A DNA stretch of 64,000 nucleotides from Nocardia amamiensis (GCF_015477605.1 NZ_JADLQX010000014.1:62001-126000), one strand, 5' to 3'. Positions 45,266-54,695 are shown, numbered from the stretch's first letter. Translations and numbers: made by a program. The notes: generated by a model from the letters alone, not told the origin.

Positions 45266-46075
45266 CTAGTCCAGGCTGGGCCTCTCGCGCTCGCCGGTGG
45301 CGTCCCAGGCGGGCCATTCCGTGCTGACACTGCCGGACCAGCTCGGCTGTCGGCGATCCCGGAACGCGGCCATGGCTTCGCCGCCGTCGATGCTCTTGGC
45401 GGCGTGCTGGTTGAGATCGGTTTCCAGCTGACCGACCACGGCCGGGCTCATCCGGAGCCCCTCCCATAGCAGCCGCTTGGATAGCGCGACCGGTAGCGGG
45501 GCCGAGCCATTGGCGATGTCGTGCGCGACGGCCAGTGCCGTCGGTAGCACCTCGCTGCCGGGCAGGCAGCTGTTGGCCAGGCCCATCGCCTTCGCCTCTT
45601 CGCCGTCGAAGGTGCGTCCGGTCAGCATGATGTCGGCGGCGTTCGCCATACCGATCAGGCGGGGGAGCGTCCAGTGCGCGTATCCGTCGGCCAAGACGCC
45701 GCGGCGGACCTGGTTGAGCCCGTACACCGCGTCGCGCGCCATGTACCGCAGATCGCACTGCAGGGCGAGGGCTAGGCCGATGCCGACCGCGTGCCCGTTC
45801 ACCGCCGCGATCACAGGTTTGCGCACCCGCCACGGGGCTGGCTCGATGGTCGCGCTGACCTCGCCGACCCGACTGGATAGGTCCGCCCCGGCGCAGAACG
45901 CGGGCGGGGTGCCGGTGACGACGACGGCACGGATGGCGTCTTCCACATCGCAGCGCTGCAGGGCGGCACCCAGTTCGGCGGCCATCGTGGGGGTGAAGGC
46001 GTTCTGCTGAGCGGGCCGGTTGAGCGTGAGCACAGCGACGCCCTTGGAGACATCGACGTGCAGTTCCGAACTCAT
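45266..46075 (-). CDS. Enoyl-CoA hydratase/isomerase family protein
   Basis: Crotonase-fold enzyme of 269 residues. The oxyanion-hole segments are AFCAGADLS and AVNGHAVGIGLALALQCD. The position of the usual first catalytic Glu in the hydratase is not obvious (GLNQVRRGVLADGYA), so isomerase or other activity is possible. ATG 46075 follows TAACAT by eight bases (leaderless pattern). An acyl-CoA dehydrogenase gene lies 53 bases upstream on the same strand, suggesting a shared beta-oxidation route. Confidence 0.87.
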   Translation of the reverse strand: MSSELHVDVSKGVAVLTLNRPAQQNAFTPTMAAELGAALQRCDVEDAIRAVVVTGTPPAFCAGADLSSRVGEVSATIEPAPWRVRKPVIAAVNGHAVGIGLALALQCDLRYMARDAVYGLNQVRRGVLADGYAHWTLPRLIGMANAADIMLTGRTFDGEEAKAMGLANSCLPGSEVLPTALAVAHDIANGSAPLPVALSKRLLWEGLRMSPAVVGQLETDLNQHAAKSIDGGEAMAAFRDRRQPSWSGSVSTEWPAWDATGERERPSLD

Positions 46076-46128
46076 GCCCAAGGATGTTAGCCGACCGGGG
46101 CAGCTCGCCCCAGGCCGTAAATTCTCGG

Positions 46129-47301
46129 CTATCCGCGCAGGACCTTGCGCCCGATCGCGTACTTGTGCACTTCGGTGGGTCCGTCGTAGAGCCGGAAGGC
46201 GCGCATGTCCCGGAAGATCATCTCCACTACGGTCTCGTCGCTGATGCCGATGCCACCGAGTACCTGGACACAGCGATCGGCGACCTGGAACAGCTCCTCG
46301 GAGACGAAGGCCTTCGCGATCGAACTCTCGTGCCGCGCCTTCTCACCGTTGTCCATCAGCCAGCACGCATGCCAGATGGTGAGCCTGCACTGGTGCAGCG
46401 CGATCTCATTGTCCGCCAACATGAACGACACGCCCTCGTGCTCACCGATCGGCTTGCCGAACGCGGTGCGGGTGCGCGCGTGTTCCACCGCGATGCTCTG
46501 GGCCCGCTCGGCCGCGCCGAGCCAGCGCATGCAATGGGTCAGGCGGGCCGGAGCCAGTCTGAGCTGGGCGTAGCGCAGCGCTTGGCCTGCTTCGCCGAGC
46601 AGCGCTTCCCTGGGCAGGACCAGGTTGTCGAAGCGGACCACGCCGTGCCCGGCGACGTAGTTGCGGTCCATGGTGTTCATCGTGCGTTCGATGACGATGC
46701 CCGGCTGGTCGCCGTCGGTGAGGAACAGCGTGGGGCCTTCCGGCAGATGCGGGTTGGGCGCGAGCCGGGCCATGATGATCCACGTCTTCGCGCCGTTGGC
46801 GCCGGTGATCAGCCATTTGCGGCCGTTGATGGTGAAGTTCTCGCCGTCGAAGGCGGCTTCGGTGGCCAGCTGGGCCGGGTCGGATCCGGCGCCGTCGGGC
46901 TCGGTCATGGCGAACACCGAGCGCTGATGTCCGGCGACAACGGGAGCCAGATAGCGCCGCACCTGCTCGGGGTCGGCGACCTTGGACAGCAGGAACATGT
47001 TGCCCTCGTCGGGCGCCGCGCAGTTCATCGCGATCGGGCCGAGCGTGGACCAACCTGCCGCCTCGTAGATCACCGCCTGCTCGAGGTGGGACAGCCCTCG
47101 TCCGCCGAGTGACTCGGGAGCCTGGACGGTGAGCAGCTTCTCGGCGCGGGCCAGTTCGACGAGCTCCTGGCGCAGATCGTCGGTCGGGCCGTGCGCGGTG
47201 AGGCGTGGGTCCCGCTCGTACGGGACGATCTTGTCGATGACGAATCGGCGGACTCGGTCGCGTTCGGCGGCGAGCTCGGCGGGAATCGCGAAATCGATCA
47301 T
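46129..47301 (-). CDS. Acyl-CoA dehydrogenase
   Basis: FAD enzyme of 390 residues. Signatures FAMTEPDGAGSDPAQLAT and INGRKWLITGAN in the middle domain; the C-terminal helical domain ends QVLGGIGISDETVVEMIFRDMRAFRLYDGPTEVHK. The C-terminal pattern resembles the FadE-type enzymes acting on fatty acyl-CoA. ATG 47301 is chosen over an upstream in-frame codon. Probably in one unit with the downstream enoyl-CoA hydratase. Confidence 0.92.
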   Translation of the reverse strand: MIDFAIPAELAAERDRVRRFVIDKIVPYERDPRLTAHGPTDDLRQELVELARAEKLLTVQAPESLGGRGLSHLEQAVIYEAAGWSTLGPIAMNCAAPDEGNMFLLSKVADPEQVRRYLAPVVAGHQRSVFAMTEPDGAGSDPAQLATEAAFDGENFTINGRKWLITGANGAKTWIIMARLAPNPHLPEGPTLFLTDGDQPGIVIERTMNTMDRNYVAGHGVVRFDNLVLPREALLGEAGQALRYAQLRLAPARLTHCMRWLGAAERAQSIAVEHARTRTAFGKPIGEHEGVSFMLADNEIALHQCRLTIWHACWLMDNGEKARHESSIAKAFVSEELFQVADRCVQVLGGIGISDETVVEMIFRDMRAFRLYDGPTEVHKYAIGRKVLRG

Positions 47302-47852
47302 CGTTGGGTCACCATTCGTTCGGGGGCGCGATGGGTCGAGCATACGAAAGCCGTCAGAAGTGACTGAAGGCGGCTGCCATCAAAACTGGTCTCGGCGATC
47401 AGCATGGTCTCTGAACTGCGCTGATATCGGCTGGCACGCGGTATCGACGCCACGGTGCATGGTCGCGGTCATCGAGAACCAGGCGTGCACGAACCGGACG
47501 TGAACAACCCCGAGCCATGCCGACCAGCAGCCCTACCGGTCTGCGGAACGGTGGTCGTGGAGCTGCGAAGTCGACCAACGGCACGGTGCGCGACCAGGAG
47601 TCGAACGCCGATCGCCGCGACAGCCGCGGCGCCGCAGCCAAGGGCGTCAGGCCGCGCTCCAGCGCACGGGCGACGGACGGTGTCCAGGACCGCGTAGCGG
47701 CCGTCGACATGATGCGGCCGAGTTCCCATACCATCGGCCGGGCCACTGCCGCGGCAATGCGTCCGGCGGGCCGATGCAGTCCGAGGCTCGGGATGGCAGC
47801 ACTGCTGGCCACCTCATTTCGATCTGGCTTATGCCTTATCGGAGGCGGTCTT
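47302..47852. other. 551-base gap with one unsupported minus-strand frame
   Basis: Between the znuB-type permease stop and the acyl-CoA dehydrogenase start. A minus-strand frame of 137 codons (47812 to 47399) is open; its product is Arg/Pro/Ala-rich and not recognised. It has no clear ribosome site. No hairpin or repeat stands out. Confidence 0.4.
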
Positions 47853-48722
47853 TCAGCGAGCGCGAGCGAGGCGGCGGTTGCGGCTTCCGAGTACGCGGCA
47901 GCAGAGGTAGATCAGGAACGAGATCGTGGTGACGAACGTCGACACCGGGACGCCCGGCGCAAGCGACAGCAGGATACCGCCGACCGCGGCGACTTCGGCG
48001 AACACCACCGCGAGCAGAGTGGCCCGCACCGGATTCGCGGTGAGCTGGGCCGCGGCGGCGGCCGGGGTGATCAGCAGCGCGAGCACCAGCAGCGCGCCGA
48101 CGATCTGCACGCCGAATGCCGCCGTGATGCCGAGGAGCACGGCGAACACGATGGACAGCGCCCGCACAGGAACGCCGCGCGCCACGGCCACCTCAGGGTC
48201 CGAGCTGGCGAACAGCAGCGGCCGGTAGACGAACGCGAGCACCGCGAGCACCGCCGCCGTGCAGACCGCGAGCAGCCCGATGCCGTTGTTGCCGACGCTG
48301 ACCACCTGACCGGTGAGCAGCGAGAACTTCGATCCCGCACGGTCCGGCCCCAGCCACAGGAACAGCACCGAGAGCCCCAGCCCGAACGAGAGCACCACCG
48401 CGATCACCGAATCGCGCTCCCGTGCACGGGTCCCCAGCAGACCGAAGAGCACGGCGGCGACCACGGACCCGGCGATGGCGCCGAGGCCGACCCCGATACC
48501 GGCCAGCAGCGCCGCGGCGGCGCCGGTCAGCGACAGCTCGCTGGTGCCGTGCACGGCGAAGGACATCTGCCTGCTGATGATCAGCGGACCGATCGCCCCG
48601 GACAGCAGCCCGAGCAGCGCCGCGGCCAGCAACGCCTGCTGGACGAAGCCGTAGGACAGCAGGTTGGCGGTGGTGCCGAAGTCCAGCAGCTTGGTGAGTA
48701 CGCCGGACAGCTTGTCGATCAT
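47853..48722 (-). CDS. Metal ABC transporter permease (ZnuB-type)
   Basis: A 289-residue ABC-3 permease with about eight transmembrane helices, GTSELSLTGAAAALL and QIVGALLVLALLITPAAAA as family signatures. Imports zinc (or manganese) with the ATPase and binding protein encoded upstream. The ATG overlaps the ATPase stop by four bases. A basic C-terminus (SRNRRLARAR) faces the cytoplasm. Confidence 0.92.
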   Translation of the reverse strand: MIDKLSGVLTKLLDFGTTANLLSYGFVQQALLAAALLGLLSGAIGPLIISRQMSFAVHGTSELSLTGAAAALLAGIGVGLGAIAGSVVAAVLFGLLGTRARERDSVIAVVLSFGLGLSVLFLWLGPDRAGSKFSLLTGQVVSVGNNGIGLLAVCTAAVLAVLAFVYRPLLFASSDPEVAVARGVPVRALSIVFAVLLGITAAFGVQIVGALLVLALLITPAAAAAQLTANPVRATLLAVVFAEVAAVGGILLSLAPGVPVSTFVTTISFLIYLCCRVLGSRNRRLARAR

Positions 48723-50074
48723 GAGCGCACTCCGCTCGGATCCGGATGCGCCGCCGGCGGGGATGCGCTGCCCTCGCCGTCGGTGGCGGAAACCGGCTGC
48801 TCCGCGTCGATCGAAGCGGCTCCGGCGACAGCGGCGTCGTCGAGCCCTGGGCGGGTGGATGCCCCGTTGCCTGGTGCCGAGTCGTTCGACGCCAGTCGCG
48901 TGGACGTGGCGCCGGTCGCCGGAGCGCTCGAGATCGCGGGCGGGCGGTCGGCGGGACCGGTCGCTGTCGCGTCGTCCGCCGCCGAGTCGTTCTGGACCGG
49001 GTTACCCGATTTCGCGGTGTCGGTCACCGGGTCATGCGGTGCCGGTTCGGCGGGCCTACCGCCGTTGGTTCTCGGATCGCCAGATTGCGCGACTCCAGAC
49101 GTGGCGCCATGTGACACCGGATCGCTCGCTCCGGCGGCGCCGGACGGTCGCGCGCCGTCCGATGTGGAGAGGCCGGGCGCGAACCCGTCGCCCGCCGCGC
49201 CGTGACAGTGTCCGCCCGCGGTGCCGAGCGCGTCCATTGTGTCGCCGGTGCCGACGACCACCAGGCGCCCGCGCACCCGCAGGACGTCCACCTGGGTCCG
49301 GTACAACTCGGACAGGACCGCCGAGGTCATCACCTCGTCCGGCGTTCCGATCCGGAATCGCCCGTCGACCAGGTACAGCACCCGATCCACCAGCGGCAGA
49401 ATCGGATTGATCTCGTGCGTGACGAACAGGACCGCGGTGTCGTGCGTGCGCCGCCGCCGATCGATCAGCTCGGCGACCAGGCGCTGGTTGGCCAGGTCCA
49501 GGCTCAGCAGCGGCTCGTCGCACAGCAGCACCTTCGGATCGCCGACCAAGGCCTGCGCCACCCGCAGTCGCTGCTGCTCGCCGCCGGACATGGATTCCAG
49601 TGGCGCGTGCGCGAAGTGCTGCGCGCCGACGTCGGCGATGGCCGCGGCTACCTTGCGCTTGCGTTCGGCGCGGGACCGCAGGCCGAGCCCCCACCGATGG
49701 CCGTCGACGCCTAGACCGACGAGATCGACGCCGCGCAACTGCACCCCGGCGTCGATCGTCTTCTGTTGCGGCACATAGCCGATGTCGTGATTGCCGGCGC
49801 GCGCAGGGGCACCTGCGATCCGTGCCGTGCCCGCGCTCAGCCCGATCTGGCCGAGCAACACCTTCAGCAGGGACGTCTTGCCCGATCCATTCGGCCCGAG
49901 AACTGCGACGAATTCGCCTGGAGCGACACTGAGATCCAGCGCGTCCCAAAGGGTTCGATCGCCGAAGGCCAATCGGGCCGATTCCAGCCGGACGACGGCC
50001 GAGCCGTCCTCGCGGCTCGCTCGCCGCCGGTCGGCCCGGTCGGTGTGCTCGGTCAGCGCGGCTCCCTTGTTCAT
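48719..50074 (-). CDS. Metal ABC transporter ATP-binding protein (ZnuC-type) with long disordered tail
   Basis: A 451-residue protein. ATPase domain about residues 28-275 with Walker A GPNGSGKT (60-67), signature SGGEQ (163-167) and Walker B LLCDEP. A His-containing GGHCHGAAGDG follows, then ~155 residues rich in Ala, Ser, Thr, Pro, Asp and Gly with no predicted fold. ZnuC homologues usually stop near 260-290 residues, so the tail is extra. Starts four bases after the binding-protein gene. Confidence 0.9.
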   Translation of the reverse strand: MNKGAALTEHTDRADRRRASREDGSAVVRLESARLAFGDRTLWDALDLSVAPGEFVAVLGPNGSGKTSLLKVLLGQIGLSAGTARIAGAPARAGNHDIGYVPQQKTIDAGVQLRGVDLVGLGVDGHRWGLGLRSRAERKRKVAAAIADVGAQHFAHAPLESMSGGEQQRLRVAQALVGDPKVLLCDEPLLSLDLANQRLVAELIDRRRRTHDTAVLFVTHEINPILPLVDRVLYLVDGRFRIGTPDEVMTSAVLSELYRTQVDVLRVRGRLVVVGTGDTMDALGTAGGHCHGAAGDGFAPGLSTSDGARPSGAAGASDPVSHGATSGVAQSGDPRTNGGRPAEPAPHDPVTDTAKSGNPVQNDSAADDATATGPADRPPAISSAPATGATSTRLASNDSAPGNGASTRPGLDDAAVAGAASIDAEQPVSATDGEGSASPPAAHPDPSGVRS

Positions 50075-50078
50075 CTGC

Positions 50079-50960
50079 TCAGCCCAACGCGGTGGCCAGC
50101 GCCTGCGCGTTCTTCGTCTGCCACTGAATGTAATCCAGGCCGTCGGGCAGGCTTTCGGTCACCTCGACCACCTTGATGCCCGCGTTCTGCGCGGTGCCAC
50201 GCAGGTCCTTGGTGATCTTGTCCTCGGTCTGCACGTTGTAGATCAGCGCGCGCACCCGCTTGCCGGTGAGCAGGTCCTGGGTGGCCGCGACGGCCGCGGG
50301 CGCCGGGTCGGTCTCCTGCTCGACGGCCTCCTGGAACTCGTGCGGCGTGAGGTCCTCGACCCCGGCGGCGACCAGCAGATAGTGCGCGAGCGGTTCGGTC
50401 TGCAGCACCGGCGTTTTCGGGTGCTCGGCGGACAGCTTGCCGGTGATTGCGCTGATCGCGGCGAGCCGGTCGGTGAACGCCTTCGCGCGCTCGGCGTAGG
50501 CCGCGCCCTTGTCCGGGTCCAGCTCGCTCAGCTGAGTGGCGATCTGGCCTGCGACCACGCCGACGGTCCGCACGTCGTACCAGATGTGCTCGTTCTCGTC
50601 GCTCTTGTCGACGCGTGCGGCGAACGCGTCCACACTGCGCTTGTTCGTGCCCGCCACCGCCTTCTCGGCGAACTCGTCGTAACCGCCGCCGTTGTATATC
50701 ACCAGGTCGGCGTCGCTGAGCTGGGCCGACTCCACAGCAGAGGTCTCATGCGAGTGCGGGTCGGCGGACGGATCGGTGATCAGCGACCGGACGGTGGCGT
50801 CGGGGCCCGCGATGGCGGCCGCGATATCGCCCCAGACATTTGTGGAGGCGACGACGGTCGGCCGGTCCGAGGCGCTCGAGTTTCCGCAGGCGGCTAGCGT
50901 CATGGCTGAGGCGACCCCCACGGCGAGGCCTACGCATCTGAGAGCAAATCGGGTATTCAC
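50079..50960 (-). CDS. Zinc/manganese-binding lipoprotein of an ABC importer (ZnuA-type)
   Basis: Cluster A-I solute-binding protein of 293 residues. Signal peptide with lipobox LAAC; metal-ligand candidates His in DPSADPHSHE, His in ENEHIWYD, and Glu/His in TEPLAHYL. The GTG start is at 50960. A palindrome resembling a Zur box lies 34-48 bases upstream, favouring zinc over manganese. First gene of a three-gene importer operon. Confidence 0.9.
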   Translation of the reverse strand: MNTRFALRCVGLAVGVASAMTLAACGNSSASDRPTVVASTNVWGDIAAAIAGPDATVRSLITDPSADPHSHETSAVESAQLSDADLVIYNGGGYDEFAEKAVAGTNKRSVDAFAARVDKSDENEHIWYDVRTVGVVAGQIATQLSELDPDKGAAYAERAKAFTDRLAAISAITGKLSAEHPKTPVLQTEPLAHYLLVAAGVEDLTPHEFQEAVEQETDPAPAAVAATQDLLTGKRVRALIYNVQTEDKITKDLRGTAQNAGIKVVEVTESLPDGLDYIQWQTKNAQALATALG

Positions 50961-50993
50961 GTGGGGTACTCCTGGCAGTCCGGCAGTTTGTAA

Positions 50994-51008
50994 TGGAAAT
51001 CGTTCCCG
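50994..51008. promoter_or_regulatory. Candidate Zur box before the metal importer
   Basis: TGGAAATCGTTCCCG (minus strand CGGGAACGATTTCCA) keeps 11 of 15 positions of the actinobacterial pattern TGAAAACGATTTTCA that I recall for Zur sites. It sits in the promoter region of the znuA-type gene. Confidence 0.5.
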
Positions 51009-51059
51009 TTTAACTCTAGCAACCCAGTCAAACGGTAGGATGCGGCGCCCACGTGCGAT

Positions 51060-51103
51060 CCAAAGACGAAGGGCCCGTGAACGATTCCTCGTTCGCGGGC
51101 CCT
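51060..51103 (-). terminator. Terminator of the trehalose-phosphatase/GH15 gene
   Basis: A 15-bp stem (one G-U or mismatch) with loop formed by 51085-51088: AGGGCCCG...GAACGA pairs with its complement across 51070-51103. In the minus direction it is followed by TTCGTCTTT. It lies 17 bases past the stop of the fusion gene. Confidence 0.8.
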
Positions 51104-51119
51104 CGAGCGGTGCACTCGG

Positions 51120-53693
51120 TCAGACCAGTGCGGCCTCCACCGGCTGTCCGAGCAGCTGTGCGCAACGCAACAGGCCCAGGTGGCTGTAGGCCTGCGGGTG
51201 GTTGCCGAGCGAGCGTTCGGCCACCGGGTCGTACTCCTCGCTGAGCAGTCCGGTCGGGCCTGCCACGTCGACCAGCTGGGCGAACAGCGCCTCGGCGTCC
51301 GAGCGCTTCCCGATCAGCAGGTACGCCTCGACCAGCCAGGCCGCGCACAGGTGGAACCCGCCCTCGCCGCCGGGTAGGCCGTCGTCGTGGTGGTAGCGGT
51401 ACACGGTCGAACCGCTGCGCAGCTCGGCCTCGGTCGCCACCACGGTCGCCGCGAACCGCGGGTCGGACGGATCGATCAGGCCGCTCAGCCCGATGTGCAG
51501 GGTGGCGGCGTCCAGGTCGGTGCCGTCGTAGGCCGCGGTGTAGGACTGCACGTCGTCGTTCCAGCCCTTGGCCTTCACCTCGTCGGCGATGGTGTCGCGC
51601 AGCACCGCCCACTCCGGGTCGACCTCACGGTCGAACTTCTGCGCCAGGGTCAGCGCCCGGTCGACGGTCAGCCAGCCCATCACCTTCGAGTACACGTGGT
51701 GGCGCGGGTTGCCGCGGATCTCCCAGATGCCGTGGTCGGGCTCCTCCCACCGCCGCTGCACCGCCGACACCATGGCGCACACCAGCTCCCAGTCGGCGTC
51801 CGGCAACACGCCCGCCGGATCGGTTACGCCGCGCAGCTCCCGCGCGTGCGCCAGGGTCGCGATGAGATCGACGATCGGACCGAAGACGTCCAGCTGCACC
51901 TGCATGTTCGCCGCGTTGCCCACGCGCACCGGGCGCGAGCCCGCGTAGCCGGGGAGCTGGTCGATCGATGCCTCCGGCGGCAGCGTCTCGCCGTAGAGCG
52001 TGTACAGCGGGTGCAGGCGCTCCGGGCCTGGGATCGTCTCCAGCACCCGGTGCACCCACCCGAGGAAATCCTCCGCCTCGGCGAGCGAGCCGAGCGACAC
52101 CAGCGCCGAGGCGGTCAGTGCGGCATCCCGCAGCCAGCAGTAGCGGTAGTCCCAGTTGCGCACGCCGCCGATGTCCTCCGGCAGCGAGGTGGTGGCCGCC
52201 GCGAGGATCGAGCCGGAGGGAGCGTGCACCAGACCGCGCAGGGTGAGCGCGGAGCGCTTCATCAGGTCGGGCTTCAGCGGGGGCAGCGTGAGCCCCGCGG
52301 CCCATTCCGACCAGTAACGCTCCGCCTGGCGTCGCCGCTCCGGCTCGGGGGTCTGCGCGGGGTCGAGATCCTGGGTGCCGCAGCGCAATTCGAGCACGAT
52401 CGGGCCGCGGGACGGGTCCACCACGGCGCGCGCGGACTCATGCGTGCCGTCGGTGACGATCTCCCACCGCACGCCGGGGGACCGCAGCACGATCGGATCG
52501 TTGGTGCCGTACACCCGCAGCCCGCCCTCCTGGGCTTCCAGGTTCACCGGAACCTGGCCGAACTCCGGGCGCGGGGCGAAGGTGACCACGGCCTTCGCGT
52601 CGCCGGTGATCACCCTGGTCAGATCGGTGCGGGTCGGCGCGACGTCGTGCGGCAGGTAGTCGGTGACTTGCAAACTGGCCCATCGGGTTTCGACGGTCAT
52701 CGTGCCGTCGACGTAACGCTGCGAGAGCGGAAGTCCCGGCCGTTCCGGCTCGATGGTGAAGTGACCGCCCTGCGGGCCGCCGAGCAGGTGCGCGAACACC
52801 GCCGCCGAGTCCGGCTCCGGGTGGCAGAACCAGGTCACCGTGGCGTCCGGGGTGAGCAGCGCGACCGAGCGCGGGCTGGCCAGCATGGTCAGCCGCTCGA
52901 TGCGCGGGGCGCTCGCGCCGGCCAGCCAGGTGCGCCGCTCCTCCAGCAGGTAGGCCAGCGCGCGGGCCACCGTCTCGGTGCTGTCCACTCGGAATTTGGC
53001 AAGGCTCTCGCCGTCGCCCACCTTGATGCCGACGTCGGGACCCGACAGCACGCGGAACGCCTTTTCGTCGGTGACGTCGTCGCCGAAGAACACCGCGGCC
53101 GACGCGCCCGCCTGGTGACGCACGGTGTCCAGCGCGGTGCCCTTGTCGGTCTGCACCACGGCCAGCTCGATGACGGCCTTGCCCTCGGTGACCTGAACGC
53201 CGAACCAGCACGCCGGGCCGAGCCGGACCTGCGACAGCGCGCGATGCCCGATCTCGGGGCTCGCGTTGCGCACGTGCAGGGCCACACTGGCCGGCTTGCT
53301 CTCTACCGTGACGCCGGGATTGTCCGCGGCGATCTTATTGAGTGCCGACTGCAACTCTTGAAGCAGATGTTTGGCGTCGTTGTCGATCGCGTGGACGAAG
53401 CCCACGTCGAATTCCGAGCCGTGGCTGCCGATGAGTTGCACTTCGACCGGCAGGCGCGACAGCGCCGCGAGATCGCGCAACGCGCGCCCGGATATCACGG
53501 CGGCGGTAGTGCCGGTGAGGCCGGCGAGGGCTCGTAACGCGCTCACCGATTCCCGATGGGGAAAGGCTTTGGCCGGGTCGGACACGATGGGTGCGAGTGT
53601 CCCGTCGTAGTCCGATGCGACCAGCAGCCGTGGCACGCGCGCGACCGTCGACAGTGCACGGCGAAGTTCCAGTGGCAGATCCTGTGCGCTCAC
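51120..53693 (-). CDS. Trehalose-6-phosphate phosphatase fused to a GH15 trehalase/glucoamylase-like domain
   Basis: An 857-residue fusion. Residues ~1-260 form an OtsB-type HAD phosphatase (DYDGTLAPI with nucleophile Asp28; GDDVTDE at 204-210). Residues ~265-850 form a GH15 glycosidase with NWDYRYCWLRDAALT, EPDHGIWEIRG (catalytic Glu region) and GLLSEEYDP. Such GH15 enzymes include mycobacterial trehalase. One half would make trehalose from its phosphate and the other could cleave it. GTG 53693 follows TAGGTT by six bases (leaderless). A strong terminator follows. Confidence 0.9.
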   Translation of the reverse strand: MSAQDLPLELRRALSTVARVPRLLVASDYDGTLAPIVSDPAKAFPHRESVSALRALAGLTGTTAAVISGRALRDLAALSRLPVEVQLIGSHGSEFDVGFVHAIDNDAKHLLQELQSALNKIAADNPGVTVESKPASVALHVRNASPEIGHRALSQVRLGPACWFGVQVTEGKAVIELAVVQTDKGTALDTVRHQAGASAAVFFGDDVTDEKAFRVLSGPDVGIKVGDGESLAKFRVDSTETVARALAYLLEERRTWLAGASAPRIERLTMLASPRSVALLTPDATVTWFCHPEPDSAAVFAHLLGGPQGGHFTIEPERPGLPLSQRYVDGTMTVETRWASLQVTDYLPHDVAPTRTDLTRVITGDAKAVVTFAPRPEFGQVPVNLEAQEGGLRVYGTNDPIVLRSPGVRWEIVTDGTHESARAVVDPSRGPIVLELRCGTQDLDPAQTPEPERRRQAERYWSEWAAGLTLPPLKPDLMKRSALTLRGLVHAPSGSILAAATTSLPEDIGGVRNWDYRYCWLRDAALTASALVSLGSLAEAEDFLGWVHRVLETIPGPERLHPLYTLYGETLPPEASIDQLPGYAGSRPVRVGNAANMQVQLDVFGPIVDLIATLAHARELRGVTDPAGVLPDADWELVCAMVSAVQRRWEEPDHGIWEIRGNPRHHVYSKVMGWLTVDRALTLAQKFDREVDPEWAVLRDTIADEVKAKGWNDDVQSYTAAYDGTDLDAATLHIGLSGLIDPSDPRFAATVVATEAELRSGSTVYRYHHDDGLPGGEGGFHLCAAWLVEAYLLIGKRSDAEALFAQLVDVAGPTGLLSEEYDPVAERSLGNHPQAYSHLGLLRCAQLLGQPVEAALV

Positions 53694-53952
53694 GCATCCA
53701 ACCTAGTGATCGGAGGATTTTTTCAGGGGGCGGCCAAAACAATACTGGGTTGAATTTGGCGCACAGAAGAGCGCGGGGCCGCGTGCGCACGATAACGCAC
53801 ATCTTGATCTCGTGTCCAACAGATCCGCCCAGCTAACGGCAACGCGACCGAGGCGGGTGAGCTTCGTCGCAGCACAAGGGCAATTCGAGCCCGGCGTGGC
53901 GGCCGGGCGTCGAATTCGCTCGATGTGCGCTGACGTGGCTTGTGGTCCTTAC
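53694..53952. other. Spacer between kstR and the fusion gene
   Basis: 259 bases between the kstR stop and the start of the next minus-strand gene. It holds the -10 of the fusion gene at its left end. Nothing else is recognised. Confidence 0.5.
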
Positions 53953-54603
53953 TTACTGGTTGCGTTCGCCGAGCAGGAGGTCGACGGTCAGTTCCAGGCG
54001 TTCGGTCACGTCCGTGGCCGAGGCGCGCCGGGTCAGCCAGGCGACCAGATTCGACAGCCACACATCGCTGATCACCCGCGCGATGGCCAGCTGCCGTTCG
54101 GTGGGCTCGCCGTCGTTCATGGCGCGCGCGAACACCCGGTCCATCACCTTGCCGACGCGGTCCACCTCGGCGGCGGCCGAGGCGTCGGCGAACATGAACG
54201 CACGGGTCATGGCCTCGGTGAGCAGCGGGTCGCGCTGCATCATCCGGGTGATCTGGGTAAGCAGCAGGTGCATGCGCTCCTGTGGAGTCTGTCCGGCAAG
54301 CGGCTTGCGTTTGCCTTCGATCTGCTCGAATTCGCGCGAGAGCGCCGAGACCAGCAGGTGCACCTTGGACGGGAAGTACCGGTACAGCGTGCCGACCGCG
54401 ACGTCGGCGCGCTCGGCGACCGCCCGCATCTGAACCGCGTCGTAGCCGCCCTTGGACGCCAGCGCCAAGGTCGCGTCCAGAATCCGCTTGCGCCGCTCGC
54501 GCTGCGCCGCCGAGCTCAGTTCGTCCTCACTGAGCGTGGTGACCGTTGCGGCGGGCAGTGCCGCACTCGGGTCGGCTGGCTGCGAACGGGACGGACTGGC
54601 CAT
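53953..54603 (-). CDS. kstR: TetR-family repressor KstR of cholesterol catabolism
   Basis: A 216-residue regulator nearly identical through its DNA-binding domain to mycobacterial KstR: AQRERRKRILDATLALASKGG, AVQMRAVAERADVAVGTLYR and the C-terminal VISDVWLSNLVAWLTRRASATD. It senses cholestenoyl-CoA-type intermediates and releases its operator. Divergent from fadE34, with a perfect KstR box between. About 25 N-terminal residues are extra. AAAGGA precedes the ATG at 54603. Confidence 0.95.
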   Translation of the reverse strand: MASPSRSQPADPSAALPAATVTTLSEDELSSAAQRERRKRILDATLALASKGGYDAVQMRAVAERADVAVGTLYRYFPSKVHLLVSALSREFEQIEGKRKPLAGQTPQERMHLLLTQITRMMQRDPLLTEAMTRAFMFADASAAAEVDRVGKVMDRVFARAMNDGEPTERQLAIARVISDVWLSNLVAWLTRRASATDVTERLELTVDLLLGERNQ

Positions 54604-54695
54604 CGATGAAAGTCCTTTCCGGAAACGTCGTTTCGTCGGCCGCGTGCGCGGTCCGCCGCGGCGATGGTCTCTTGACTTCCGCCCGGCTAGGATAT

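Noticed and set aside
43248..45833. An 861-codon minus-strand open frame
   Set aside because: Antisense to cysS, rlmB and the DUF4190 gene and partly to the hydratase; its product is Arg/Gly-rich with no family resemblance.
47399..47812. A 137-codon minus-strand gene
   Set aside because: No ribosome site, no recognisable family and unusual composition; left as an unsupported frame in a gap.
51387..53537. A 716-codon plus-strand open frame
   Set aside because: Antisense shadow of the trehalose-phosphatase/GH15 gene.
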